From: Amycolatopsis alba DSM 44262
GTDB taxonomy: Bacteria; Actinomycetota; Actinomycetes; Mycobacteriales; Pseudonocardiaceae
Length of the DNA stretch: 64,000 nt
Direction of reading: 5' to 3'
NCBI RefSeq assembly: GCF_000384215.1
Contig: NZ_KB913032.1
Coordinates: 2,869,665-2,933,664 of the forward strand
The notes beneath the pieces are model-generated. The model was not told the origin of the DNA, did not search any database, and saw only the letters and a list, made by a program, of their open reading frames with translations. Within the stretch, counting starts at the first letter, position 1. Each line of letters starts with the position of its first letter. A program made the position numbers and the translations under genes. Below, piece by piece: positions 29,892 through 37,258 of the stretch.

Positions 29892-30908
29892 TTGCTTTCG
29901 AAGAAGGCCTTGAGCGCCAGCCTTGGGCGGCGTGGGGCCATCGCGCTCGCGATGGCGGCCGTCGTCACGACGTCGGTCGGTGGCTGCGGTCTGCTCGGCG
30001 GGGACGAGTCGTCCTCCTCCGGCGGCTCCGGGAACCTCGAGAAGTCGAAGATCAAGGTCGCCGTGATGTCGACCATCGACCTCGCGCCCCTGCGGCTGGC
30101 CCAGGACGGCGGCTACTTCAAGAACGAAGGCCTCGACGTCGAGGCGGTCGAAGCGGGTACCGGCCAGATCTCGCTGACCAAGCTGATCGGCGGCGAGGTC
30201 GACATCGCCTACGCGAGCTACACGCCGTTCTTCATCGCGATGAGCAAGAACACCGCCGACATCAAGCTGGTCGCGGACGCCTCCTCCGCCGGTCCGAAGA
30301 GCACGATGCTGGTCACGCTGCCGACGTCGTCGGTGAAGAGCGTCGCCGACCTGGCGGGCAAGAAGATCGGCATCACCGCGCCGAACACCGTGTCCGACAC
30401 CCTGTCCAAGTCGGTCATGAAGGACCACGGCGTCGACGCCTCCAAGGTCAGCTGGGTGCCGGTCCAGCTGCCGAACATCGGCGCCGCGCTCAAGAACGGC
30501 GACATCGACGCCGGCTTCCTGACCGAGCCGTTCATCACGCAGACCGCGAAGCAGGCGGGCACCGTCCCGGTCGTGGACACCGCCACCGGCGCCACCCAGG
30601 ACTTCCCCACCGCGGGCTACGGCTCGCTCGGCAAGTTCGTGAGCGAGAACCCGAAGACCCTGGCCGCCTTCCAGCGCGCCATGCAGAAGGCCACCCGCGA
30701 CGCGGCGGACCGCTCCAAGATCGAGCCGCTGCTGGTCAAGTACGCCAGGATCGACCAGGACACCGCCGCGCTGACCACGCTGCTGACCTTCCAGTCCACC
30801 TTGGACCCCCGCCGGATCCAGCGGGTCCCGGATCTGCTGCTGCAGATGGGCGCCATCCCGACCAAGATCGACGTCGCCCCGATGATCGCGGCCCAGGCCA
30901 CGAGTTGA
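29892..30908 (+). CDS. ABC importer substrate-binding lipoprotein 1 (NMT1/SsuA-like)
   Basis: This 338-residue lipoprotein has lipobox SVGGC (Cys32). The mature part has IKVAVMSTIDLAPLRLAQDGGYFKNEGLDVE, IGGEVDIAYASYTPFF and DAGFLTEPFITQ. This is the pattern of NMT1/THI5/SsuA-type periplasmic-binding proteins for nitrate, sulfonate or thiamine-precursor importers; the ligand cannot be read. The TTG start at 29892 has AGGAG six bases upstream. It is closely similar to the next gene and heads the importer region, divergent from cvnA. Confidence 0.87.
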   Translation: MLSKKALSASLGRRGAIALAMAAVVTTSVGGCGLLGGDESSSSGGSGNLEKSKIKVAVMSTIDLAPLRLAQDGGYFKNEGLDVEAVEAGTGQISLTKLIGGEVDIAYASYTPFFIAMSKNTADIKLVADASSAGPKSTMLVTLPTSSVKSVADLAGKKIGITAPNTVSDTLSKSVMKDHGVDASKVSWVPVQLPNIGAALKNGDIDAGFLTEPFITQTAKQAGTVPVVDTATGATQDFPTAGYGSLGKFVSENPKTLAAFQRAMQKATRDAADRSKIEPLLVKYARIDQDTAALTTLLTFQSTLDPRRIQRVPDLLLQMGAIPTKIDVAPMIAAQATS

Positions 30909-30973
30909 TGACGCGCGGTTACTCCGAATAGCCGCCTTATCCGGAATTCGGTCACTGAAAGTAATCTTGTCCA

Positions 30974-31021
30974 AGCGGGTGATCAAGTGATCGGGCGAAT
31001 GGCCTAAAATGATCACCCGCT
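30974..31021. promoter_or_regulatory. 12-base inverted repeat upstream of the second binding-protein gene
   Basis: AGCGGGTGATCA (30974-30985) and TGATCACCCGCT (31010-31021) are perfect complements around a 24-base spacer, which itself contains another GTGATC. They end 11 bases before the -35 of the promoter at 31033. An operator for an unknown regulator or a terminator for the preceding gene are both possible. Confidence 0.45.
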
Positions 31022-31032
31022 CACGACACCCA

Positions 31033-31061
31033 TTGTGAGCAGGTGGGCAAATCTCTAAGGT
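31033..31061 (+). promoter_or_regulatory. Promoter of the second binding-protein gene
   Basis: TTGTGA-N17-TAAGGT lies about 80 bases before the TTG start at 31142. The 13 bases ACCCATTGTGAGC and the TCTCTA block have the same spacing as in the promoter at 29776, which indicates duplication of promoter and gene together. Confidence 0.7.
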
Positions 31062-31141
31062 GACCGCGTGCCTGGCGAAATGAAGCCACGACACGGATGA
31101 AAAAACCCAAACGGTGATTCATTGTTTCCGAGGAGCTGGCT

Positions 31142-32161
31142 TTGTTTCGAAACGCCATGAGCAGGAGTGGTGCACGTAGAGGACGGAGTGCCGTCGGCGT
31201 CGCCCTGAGCGCGCTCATGCTGGCCACATTGGGCGCCTGTGGCGCTCTCGGCGGTGACGACACGTCCAAGGCGTCCGGTGGTGACGGCGCTCTGGAGAAG
31301 CCGAAGATCAAGGTGGCCCTGCTGCCCGTCGTCGACCTCGCGCCGCTGCGGCTGGCGCAGGAAGGCGGCTACTTCAAGAACGAAGGTCTCGAGGTCGAAG
31401 CGGTCGACGCCCCCAGCGGTCAGCAGGCGATGACCAAGATGATCGGTGGCGAGGTCGACATCGCCTTCTCCACCTACATGCCGTTCTTCGTCGCGAAGAG
31501 CAAGGGCGCGGCCGACATCCGGCTCGTCGCCGACGCCGTCTCGGCGAGCCCCAAGAGCAACGCGGTCGTCACGGTGCCGACCTCGACGGTCAAGACGATC
31601 AACGACCTCGCGGGCAAGAAGATCGCGATCACCGACAAGAACACCGCCTCCCACCTGCTCACCGTGTCGGTGATGAAGGACCACGGCGTCGACACCAGCA
31701 AGGTCCAGTGGGTGCCGATGCAGCTGCCGAACATCGCCGCCGCGCTCTCTTCGGGCCAGGTCGACGCGGGCTACCTGCCCGAGCCGTTCCTGACCCAGGC
31801 CTCCAAGGTCGTCGGTGCCACCCCGGTCGTCGACATCGCCACCGGCGCCACCACGGACTTCCCGCTGGCGGGCTTCGGCGCGCTCGGGTCCTTCGTGGAC
31901 AAGAACCCCAAGACGCTCGCCGCGTTCCAACGCGCACTGGCCAAGGCCGTGCGCGATTCGGCCGACCGTTCCAAGATCGAGCCGATGATCGTCAAGTACG
32001 CCAGGGTCGACGCTGAAACCGCGTCACTGCTCACGCTGCCGACGTTCGGGTCCACCCTGGACGCCCGTCGCCTGCAGCGCGTGCCGGATCTGCTGCTGCA
32101 GACCAACGTGATCGCGGCCAAGCTCGACGCCGCCCCGATGCTCGCCCCTCAAGCTGGATAA
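31142..32161 (+). CDS. ABC importer substrate-binding lipoprotein 2 (NMT1/SsuA-like)
   Basis: This 339-residue paralogue of the preceding protein has lipobox TLGAC (Cys33). Matching segments include VVDLAPLRLAQEGGYFKNEG, IGGEVDIAFSTYMPFF, DAGYLPEPFLTQ and RSKIEP. Differences in the pocket region (ASYTPFFIAMSK against STYMPFFVAKSK) suggest related but not identical ligands. TTG at 31142 has GAGGAG upstream. The permease genes follow nine bases after its stop. Confidence 0.87.
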   Translation: MFRNAMSRSGARRGRSAVGVALSALMLATLGACGALGGDDTSKASGGDGALEKPKIKVALLPVVDLAPLRLAQEGGYFKNEGLEVEAVDAPSGQQAMTKMIGGEVDIAFSTYMPFFVAKSKGAADIRLVADAVSASPKSNAVVTVPTSTVKTINDLAGKKIAITDKNTASHLLTVSVMKDHGVDTSKVQWVPMQLPNIAAALSSGQVDAGYLPEPFLTQASKVVGATPVVDIATGATTDFPLAGFGALGSFVDKNPKTLAAFQRALAKAVRDSADRSKIEPMIVKYARVDAETASLLTLPTFGSTLDARRLQRVPDLLLQTNVIAAKLDAAPMLAPQAG

Positions 32162-32169
32162 AGGTAAAG

Positions 32170-32940
32170 GTGTCACGACTTCTCCGTGCCCTGGCCGGTC
32201 TGGCCGGTTTCTTCCTCCTGTGGGAAGTGATCGTCCAGGCCGGCCTGGTCCGTAAAGAGTTCCTCCCCCCGCCGTCCGTCGTCTTCGTGACGATCCTCGA
32301 ACAGTTCGGGGAGACTCAGTTCATCCGGGACCTGATCGCCACGTTCCTCGCGTGGGCGATCGCCCTGCTCATCGCGGTCGCCATCGCCGTGCCCGCCGGT
32401 CTGCTGCTGGGCAGCATCCCCGGCCTGCGCACCGCGACCGCGGTGGTCGTCGAGTTCCTGCGGCCGATCCCCGCCGTCGCGCTGATCCCGCTGGTGCTCC
32501 TGCTGATCGGCGGCGGCCCCGAGGCGAAGATCACGCTGGCCGTGTACGCGTCGTTGTGGCCCATCATGTTCAACACGATCTACGCGCTCGGCGAGATCGA
32601 CCCCGTGCTGCTGGAGACCGCGAAGGCCTGCGGCACGAACAAGTTCCGGACGCTGACGTCGGTGGCGCTGCCGCATACCGCGCCGTTCGTGTTCACCGGG
32701 GTCCGGCTGTCCGCCAACATCGCGCTGATCGCGGTGGTCAGCACCGAGTTCCTGGCGGGCGCCAAACTCGGCATCGGCAACTTCATCATGCAGGCCAGCA
32801 CCGGTTCCACCAGGTTCGACCTCGTGCTCGCCGGCACCGTGGTGGTCGGCGCGCTCGGCTTCCTCATCAACGGCGGGCTCGAAATGATCGGCAGGCGGGC
32901 GTTCCGCTGGAGCACGGTCGACCGGGAGGCGGTCTCGTGA
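32170..32940 (+). CDS. ABC importer permease 1
   Basis: This 256-residue, roughly six-span permease of the SsuC/TauC type has the EAA-like loop ETAKACGTNKFRTLTSVALP and then FTGVRLSANIALIAVV. The GTG start at 32170 has AAAGG just upstream. Its stop overlaps the second permease start (GTGA), so the two are translated together and probably form a heterodimeric channel. Confidence 0.9.
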   Translation: MSRLLRALAGLAGFFLLWEVIVQAGLVRKEFLPPPSVVFVTILEQFGETQFIRDLIATFLAWAIALLIAVAIAVPAGLLLGSIPGLRTATAVVVEFLRPIPAVALIPLVLLLIGGGPEAKITLAVYASLWPIMFNTIYALGEIDPVLLETAKACGTNKFRTLTSVALPHTAPFVFTGVRLSANIALIAVVSTEFLAGAKLGIGNFIMQASTGSTRFDLVLAGTVVVGALGFLINGGLEMIGRRAFRWSTVDREAVS

Positions 32941-33770
32941 CGACCCTGACGCTGACCAGCCGCGTCGGCAGGCGCGTCGGCCGGGGCCTCGGCATCCTGG
33001 TCCGCAACTGGCTGCTGTTCTTCGCCCTGCTCGGGCTCTGGGAGCTCGCGACCAGGCTCGCGGAAAGCCCCTTCTTCCCGCCGCCGACCGAAATCGTGGC
33101 CAGCTCGGCCAAACTGTGGTTCACCGGTCCGGCCTCGCAGCTGTTCCTGACCGACACCGTGTTCGACAACGTCCTGCCGAGCCTCGGCCGCACACTCGGC
33201 GGCTGGCTGCTGGCCGGTGCGCTGGGTGTCGCGCTGGGTGTCGTGCTGGGCCGGTCCAAGCACGGGATGGACTACGTCGGCCCGCTTTTCGCGTTCTTCC
33301 GCTCGGTGCCGCCGCCCGCGCTGATCCCGGTCTTCATCGTCCTTTTCGGACTCGGGCCGGGTATGCAGACCGGGTCGATCATCTTCGGCGCGATCTGGCC
33401 GGTGCTGCTCAACACCGTGGACGGCGTCCGGTCGGTGGACCAGGTGAAGGTCGACACCGCGAAGTCGTTCCGGACCCCGCGGTCGTACTGGGTGCGCTCG
33501 ATCGTGCTTCCCGCCGCCGGGCCGAAGATCTTCGCGGGCCTGCGGCTGAGCCTGTCCATTTCGCTGCTGCTGATGGTGATCTCGGAACTGGTCGGCTCCT
33601 ACAACGGCATCGGCCGGTCACTGATGGACGCCCAGCAGGCGTTCGACTTCCCGCTCATGTGGTCTTGGCTGGTCCTGCTCGGAATCCTCGGCTTCGGGTT
33701 CAACGCGGCCTTCCTCGCGGTGGAGCAGAGAGTGCTTCGCTGGCAGCCCACCCGCAACGGCCGTATCTAG
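32937..33770 (+). CDS. ABC importer permease 2
   Basis: This 277-residue SsuC/TauC-type permease has the EAA-like loop DTAKSFRTPRSYWVRSIVLP and GLRLSLSISLLLMVISELVG. The GTG start at 32937 overlaps the first permease stop. SsuC and TauC importers usually use a homodimer, so two distinct permease genes here are somewhat unusual. The ATPase follows 22 bases downstream. Confidence 0.9.
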   Translation: MTTLTLTSRVGRRVGRGLGILVRNWLLFFALLGLWELATRLAESPFFPPPTEIVASSAKLWFTGPASQLFLTDTVFDNVLPSLGRTLGGWLLAGALGVALGVVLGRSKHGMDYVGPLFAFFRSVPPPALIPVFIVLFGLGPGMQTGSIIFGAIWPVLLNTVDGVRSVDQVKVDTAKSFRTPRSYWVRSIVLPAAGPKIFAGLRLSLSISLLLMVISELVGSYNGIGRSLMDAQQAFDFPLMWSWLVLLGILGFGFNAAFLAVEQRVLRWQPTRNGRI

Positions 33771-33792
33771 TACTTCTCGAAGGGTCAGCAAG

Positions 33793-34662
33793 ATGTCAAC
33801 CATGCTCGAAGTCTCCGGGCTGAACCACCGGTACGGCACGGGAGAAAAGGCGCACGTCGCGGTCAACGACCTGTCGTTCACCGTGGAGGCGGGTGAGCTC
33901 GCGAGCATCGTGGGCCCGTCGGGCTGCGGCAAGTCGACGCTGCTGCGCTGCATCGCCGGGCTGATCAAGCCGACGTCCGGCCAGGTCAGCCTGCACGGCG
34001 AAGCCATCTCCTCCGGCGTTCCCGACGACCTCGCCGTGGTGTTCCAGGACTACAGCCGCTCGCTGTTCCCGTGGCTCTCGGTCGCGAAGAACGTCGAGTT
34101 CCCCTTGCGGTGGCGTAACTTGAGCCGCTCCGAGCGCCGTACGCGGGCGCAGGACGCGCTGGATTCGGTCGGCCTGTCCGGGGTCGGCTCGAAGTTCCCG
34201 TGGCAGCTCTCGGGCGGTATGCAGCAGCGTGTGTCGATCGCGCGGGCGCTGGCCAGCAGGCCCGCCCTGCTGCTGATGGACGAGCCGTTCGCGTCGGTCG
34301 ACGCGCAGACGCGGTTCGAGCTGGAGGACCTGACCCGGCGCGTGCAGCGCGAGAACGGCAGCACGGTTCTCGTGGTCACGCACGACATCGACGAGAGCGT
34401 CTACCTGTCGGACCGGGTGCTGGTGCTGTCGAAGTCGCCTGCCAGCATCGTCGCGGACCTTCCGGTCGGGCTGCCCGCGGACCGGGACCAGATCACCACG
34501 CGCGAATCGGCCGAGTTCGTCACGCTGCGCGGTGAGGTGGCGCGGCTGCTGCACGGCGGTGCCCCCGAGGCGGCCGCCGCCGCTTCGGACGCGGCCGAGT
34601 ACGACCTGGCGCAGCAGGAGGCGGCCTCCGACGCTGCTGCTGAGGTCCGCGCCAAGTCCTAA
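33793..34662 (+). CDS. ABC importer ATP-binding protein (SsuB/TauB-like)
   Basis: This 289-residue ATPase has Walker A GPSGCGKST (41-49), the Q-loop VVFQDYSRSLFPWL, signature LSGGMQQR, Walker B LLLMDEPFASVD and VVTHDIDES. It has an Ala-rich C-terminal extension of about 40 residues with no TOBE domain. It is the only ATPase of the importer region and presumably serves both permeases and all binding proteins. ATG at 33793 has AGGGTC and AAG upstream. Three hairpins follow its stop. Confidence 0.92.
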   Translation: MSTMLEVSGLNHRYGTGEKAHVAVNDLSFTVEAGELASIVGPSGCGKSTLLRCIAGLIKPTSGQVSLHGEAISSGVPDDLAVVFQDYSRSLFPWLSVAKNVEFPLRWRNLSRSERRTRAQDALDSVGLSGVGSKFPWQLSGGMQQRVSIARALASRPALLLMDEPFASVDAQTRFELEDLTRRVQRENGSTVLVVTHDIDESVYLSDRVLVLSKSPASIVADLPVGLPADRDQITTRESAEFVTLRGEVARLLHGGAPEAAAAASDAAEYDLAQQEAASDAAAEVRAKS

Positions 34663-34665
34663 GTA

Positions 34666-34714
34666 CGTGAAGGCCTCCTTCCCTACCTTCAGGGTAGGGA
34701 AGGAGGCCTTCACG
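34666..34714. terminator. 22-bp-arm inverted repeat, class A, end of importer operon
   Basis: The arms (34666-34687 and 34693-34714) begin CGTGAAGGCCTCCTTCCCTA around a 5-base loop and are almost identical to 238-288. The element begins three bases after the ATPase stop. Confidence 0.82.
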
Positions 34715-34740
34715 GACATTCTGGCCGGGTGGGCCGGGAT

Positions 34741-34793
34741 GTCTTGAAGGCCCCCTTTGTGACGCTCAACGTCCTGAAGGGCCCTTGAGGACA
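34741..34793. repeat. Degenerate inverted repeat, class C core
   Basis: An imperfect stem surrounds the apical core GACG-CTCAA-CGTC, with outer partly paired GTC...GAC ends. It lies between two better preserved class A elements and looks like a decayed copy. Confidence 0.5.
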
Positions 34794-34830
34794 TAAGGCG
34801 CCTTCAGCCCACTCCGAACGTCTCGTCAGG

Positions 34831-34883
34831 TCCGTGAAGGCCTCCTTGAGGGACTCTGAGTCCCTCAAGGAGGCCTTCACGGA
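34831..34883. terminator. 25-bp-arm inverted repeat, class A variant
   Basis: The perfect stem begins TCCGTGAAGGCCTCCTTGAG and has a 3-base apex inside ACTCTGAGT. It ends eight bases before the stop of the convergent decarboxylase gene (34891), so it probably serves as its terminator. Confidence 0.8.
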
Positions 34884-34890
34884 TCGCTTC

Positions 34891-36474
34891 TCAGTACAGG
34901 GTGCGCGGGTTCGCGTCGATGCGGACGTGCACCAGATGCGGCCGCTCGTCCGGCAGCGCGGCTTCCAGCACCGGCTTGAGGTCCTCGGCCTTCTCGACGA
35001 CCGACGTCCCCAGGCCCAGGCTCTTCGCCAGCGCGGGGAAATCGATGCCGCCGAGGTCGACGCCCGGCACCTTCTCGCCACCGGCCGCCTCGCCGAGGAT
35101 GCGCACGGCTGCGTACTCCGAGTTGTCGAAGATCACGAACGTCACCGGCAGGTTGTGCTGCGCCGCCGTCCACAGTGCCTGGACGCAGTACATGCTCGAC
35201 CCGTCGCCCAGGATCGAGACCACCTTGCGGTCCGGGCGGGCCAGCGCGGCGCCGACGGCGGCCGGGAGGCCGTAGCCGAGGGTGCCGCTGGCGACGGTGA
35301 GGAAGCCGGTGTCGGTGGACTTGATCGGCAGGTGGTCGTGCAGTTCGTTGCGGTGGCTCGGCGTCTCTTCGACGACGATCGCGTTGTCCGGCAGGATTTC
35401 CGAGATCGTGGCGTAGGCGAAGCCTGGCGTGATCGGCGTGACCGCGGCGGGCTTTTCCAGCCGGGTGCGGGCCTTCGGCGCCTCACGGGGTGCGGCACGG
35501 TCCAGCAGTGCGCGGATCGCGAGCTTCGGCGTCGACCGGATCCCGGTTCCCTCGGCCGCCCTGGCGAGAATCTGCTCGTCGTCGCTGATCAGGAACAGCG
35601 GCGGCAGCGCGGTCTCCGACTCGCCCCGGTACACGTGGTAGGTGAACGCCGGGGCGCCGATGACGACCACCAGGTCGTGCTCGACCAGCGCGTTCGCGAG
35701 CATTTTCCGTTCCGGCTGCAGGAAACCGAAGAACTGCGGGTGGTCCTCGGGGAAGGAGCAGCGCGCGCCCATCGGCGGCGCCCAGACCCCGGCGCCCACC
35801 TTCTCGGCCAGCGCGACGACGTCCGGCACGGCGCCTTCACCGTCGATGCCGGGGCCGACCACGATCGCCGGGCGCTCGGCGGCGTCCAAGGCGGACACCA
35901 GTTCGTCCAAAGCGGACGGGTCGGGCGCGAAGCCGCGGATCGGCGGCCGGGAGACGATCGGTTTCGTGGTCTCGACGTCCCAGTCGTCCACCGGAACCGA
36001 GACGAACACCGGACCCATGGGCGCCTGCGTCGCGATGTGATACGCCCGCGCCAGCGCCGCCGGGACGTCCTCGGCCCTGGCCGGTTCGCAGCTCCACTTG
36101 ACGTACGGCTTGGGGAAGTTCGTCGCCTCGACGGCGCCGAGGAAGGGGTCGTCCGGCAGCAGCGACCTGGTCTGCTGTCCGGCGAGGATGATCAGCGGGG
36201 CGTTGTTGCGGTACGCGGTGAAGACGTGCCCGAGCGCGTGGCCGACGCCGCCCGCGGAATGCAGGTTCACCAGCGCCGGCCGTCGCGAGGCGCGGGCATA
36301 CCCGTCGGCCATCGCGACGACGGACGCCTCGTGGAGCGCGAGCACGTAGGTGAAGTCGTCCGGCCATTCCGTGAGGAAGGCGATTTCGGTCGTGCCGGGA
36401 TTGCCGAAAACCGTGGTCAGGCCCAGTTCGCGCAGCAGTTCCCTGGTCGCGTCACGTACGGTGCGGGTAGCCAT
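34891..36474 (-). CDS. Benzoylformate decarboxylase-like ThDP enzyme
   Basis: This 527-residue thiamine-diphosphate enzyme closely follows Pseudomonas putida benzoylformate decarboxylase (MdlC) along its length, as I recall that sequence. FGNPGTTE, LALHEASVV (Glu49), NLHSAGG (His72) and PAFTYHVY (His280) match the catalytic Glu47, His70 and His281. The equivalent of Ser26 is Thr28. The ThDP motif GDGSSMYCVQALW...FDN is intact. It should decarboxylate an aromatic 2-oxo acid to the aldehyde. I chose ATG at 36474; GTG at 36483 is an alternative, and no strong ribosome binding site is visible. No mandelate pathway partners are adjacent. Confidence 0.82.
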   Translation of the reverse strand: MATRTVRDATRELLRELGLTTVFGNPGTTEIAFLTEWPDDFTYVLALHEASVVAMADGYARASRRPALVNLHSAGGVGHALGHVFTAYRNNAPLIILAGQQTRSLLPDDPFLGAVEATNFPKPYVKWSCEPARAEDVPAALARAYHIATQAPMGPVFVSVPVDDWDVETTKPIVSRPPIRGFAPDPSALDELVSALDAAERPAIVVGPGIDGEGAVPDVVALAEKVGAGVWAPPMGARCSFPEDHPQFFGFLQPERKMLANALVEHDLVVVIGAPAFTYHVYRGESETALPPLFLISDDEQILARAAEGTGIRSTPKLAIRALLDRAAPREAPKARTRLEKPAAVTPITPGFAYATISEILPDNAIVVEETPSHRNELHDHLPIKSTDTGFLTVASGTLGYGLPAAVGAALARPDRKVVSILGDGSSMYCVQALWTAAQHNLPVTFVIFDNSEYAAVRILGEAAGGEKVPGVDLGGIDFPALAKSLGLGTSVVEKAEDLKPVLEAALPDERPHLVHVRIDANPRTLY

Positions 36475-36564
36475 GGGGCACACGGTATCTCGTCACGGAC
36501 CGATAGTTGAAGATGCAACCTCATATCACCGTGTGTGGTCTGGACCTGACCCCATGCGTACGCC

Positions 36565-37242
36565 TCAGTCCTTGACCAGGGTCGCCCATTCGCGCACGGC
36601 GGCGACGTCCACATCGGACTCCCAGCCGCCGGGCCGGACCGCGCTGCCGACGTGGAAAGCACGCACCCCGCCCGCCCGCAGCAGATGCACCTGCTGCGCC
36701 CGCAGGCCGCCGCCGACCAGCAGCTGCGGCCCGTCCGTCCGGCGGGCGAGCCGCTGCAGCACCGAAAGACCGTGCGCCACACCGTGCGGATGCCCGGCCG
36801 CGAGCACCGTGTCGCAACCGAGCGCGGCCAGCTGGTCGTAGGCGCGCAACGGGTCCCGCGCGCGGTCGATGGCGCGGTGGAAGGTCCACGGCAGCCCGTC
36901 GAGCTCCTTGACCAGTGTCTCGCAGGCGTCGACGTCGATCTCGCTTTCCAGGTCCAGGAACCCGAAGACGAACTCCCGCGCGCCCGCGTCGATCAGCCGG
37001 ACGGTGTCCGCGCGCAACCCGTCGAGGTCACCGGCGGCGAAGGACATGTTGTCGCGCAGCATGACCCGCACCGGGAGATCGGTGGCGGCGAGCACGTCGC
37101 GCAGCGTCCCGGCCGACGGCGAAAGACCGTCGCTGGCCATGTCGCTGACCAGTTCGAGACGATCGGCCCCGCCCTCCTGTGCGCGCTCCGCGTCCGCCGC
37201 GGTCAGCGCGATCACTTCCAGCAGGCCGGTTTTCGAACTCAT
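36565..37242 (-). CDS. cutC: CutC-family protein
   Basis: This 225-residue TIM-barrel protein of the CutC family has LEVIALTAADAERAQEGGADRLELV near the start, PVRVMLRD, FVFGFLD, PWTFHRAID and LLVGGGL. CutC was named for copper handling in E. coli, but its biochemical role is unsettled. ATG at 37242 has GGAAG upstream. It follows the second NIT kinase on the same strand after 16 bases and may be in its transcript. Confidence 0.88.
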   Translation of the reverse strand: MSSKTGLLEVIALTAADAERAQEGGADRLELVSDMASDGLSPSAGTLRDVLAATDLPVRVMLRDNMSFAAGDLDGLRADTVRLIDAGAREFVFGFLDLESEIDVDACETLVKELDGLPWTFHRAIDRARDPLRAYDQLAALGCDTVLAAGHPHGVAHGLSVLQRLARRTDGPQLLVGGGLRAQQVHLLRAGGVRAFHVGSAVRPGGWESDVDVAAVREWATLVKD

Positions 37243-37258
37243 GGATCTTCCGTTTCGC

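Noticed and set aside
34834..36510. 558-residue plus-strand frame opposite the decarboxylase
   Set aside because: It starts inside a palindrome and is Arg/Asp/Gly-rich antisense; the ThDP enzyme is on the minus strand.
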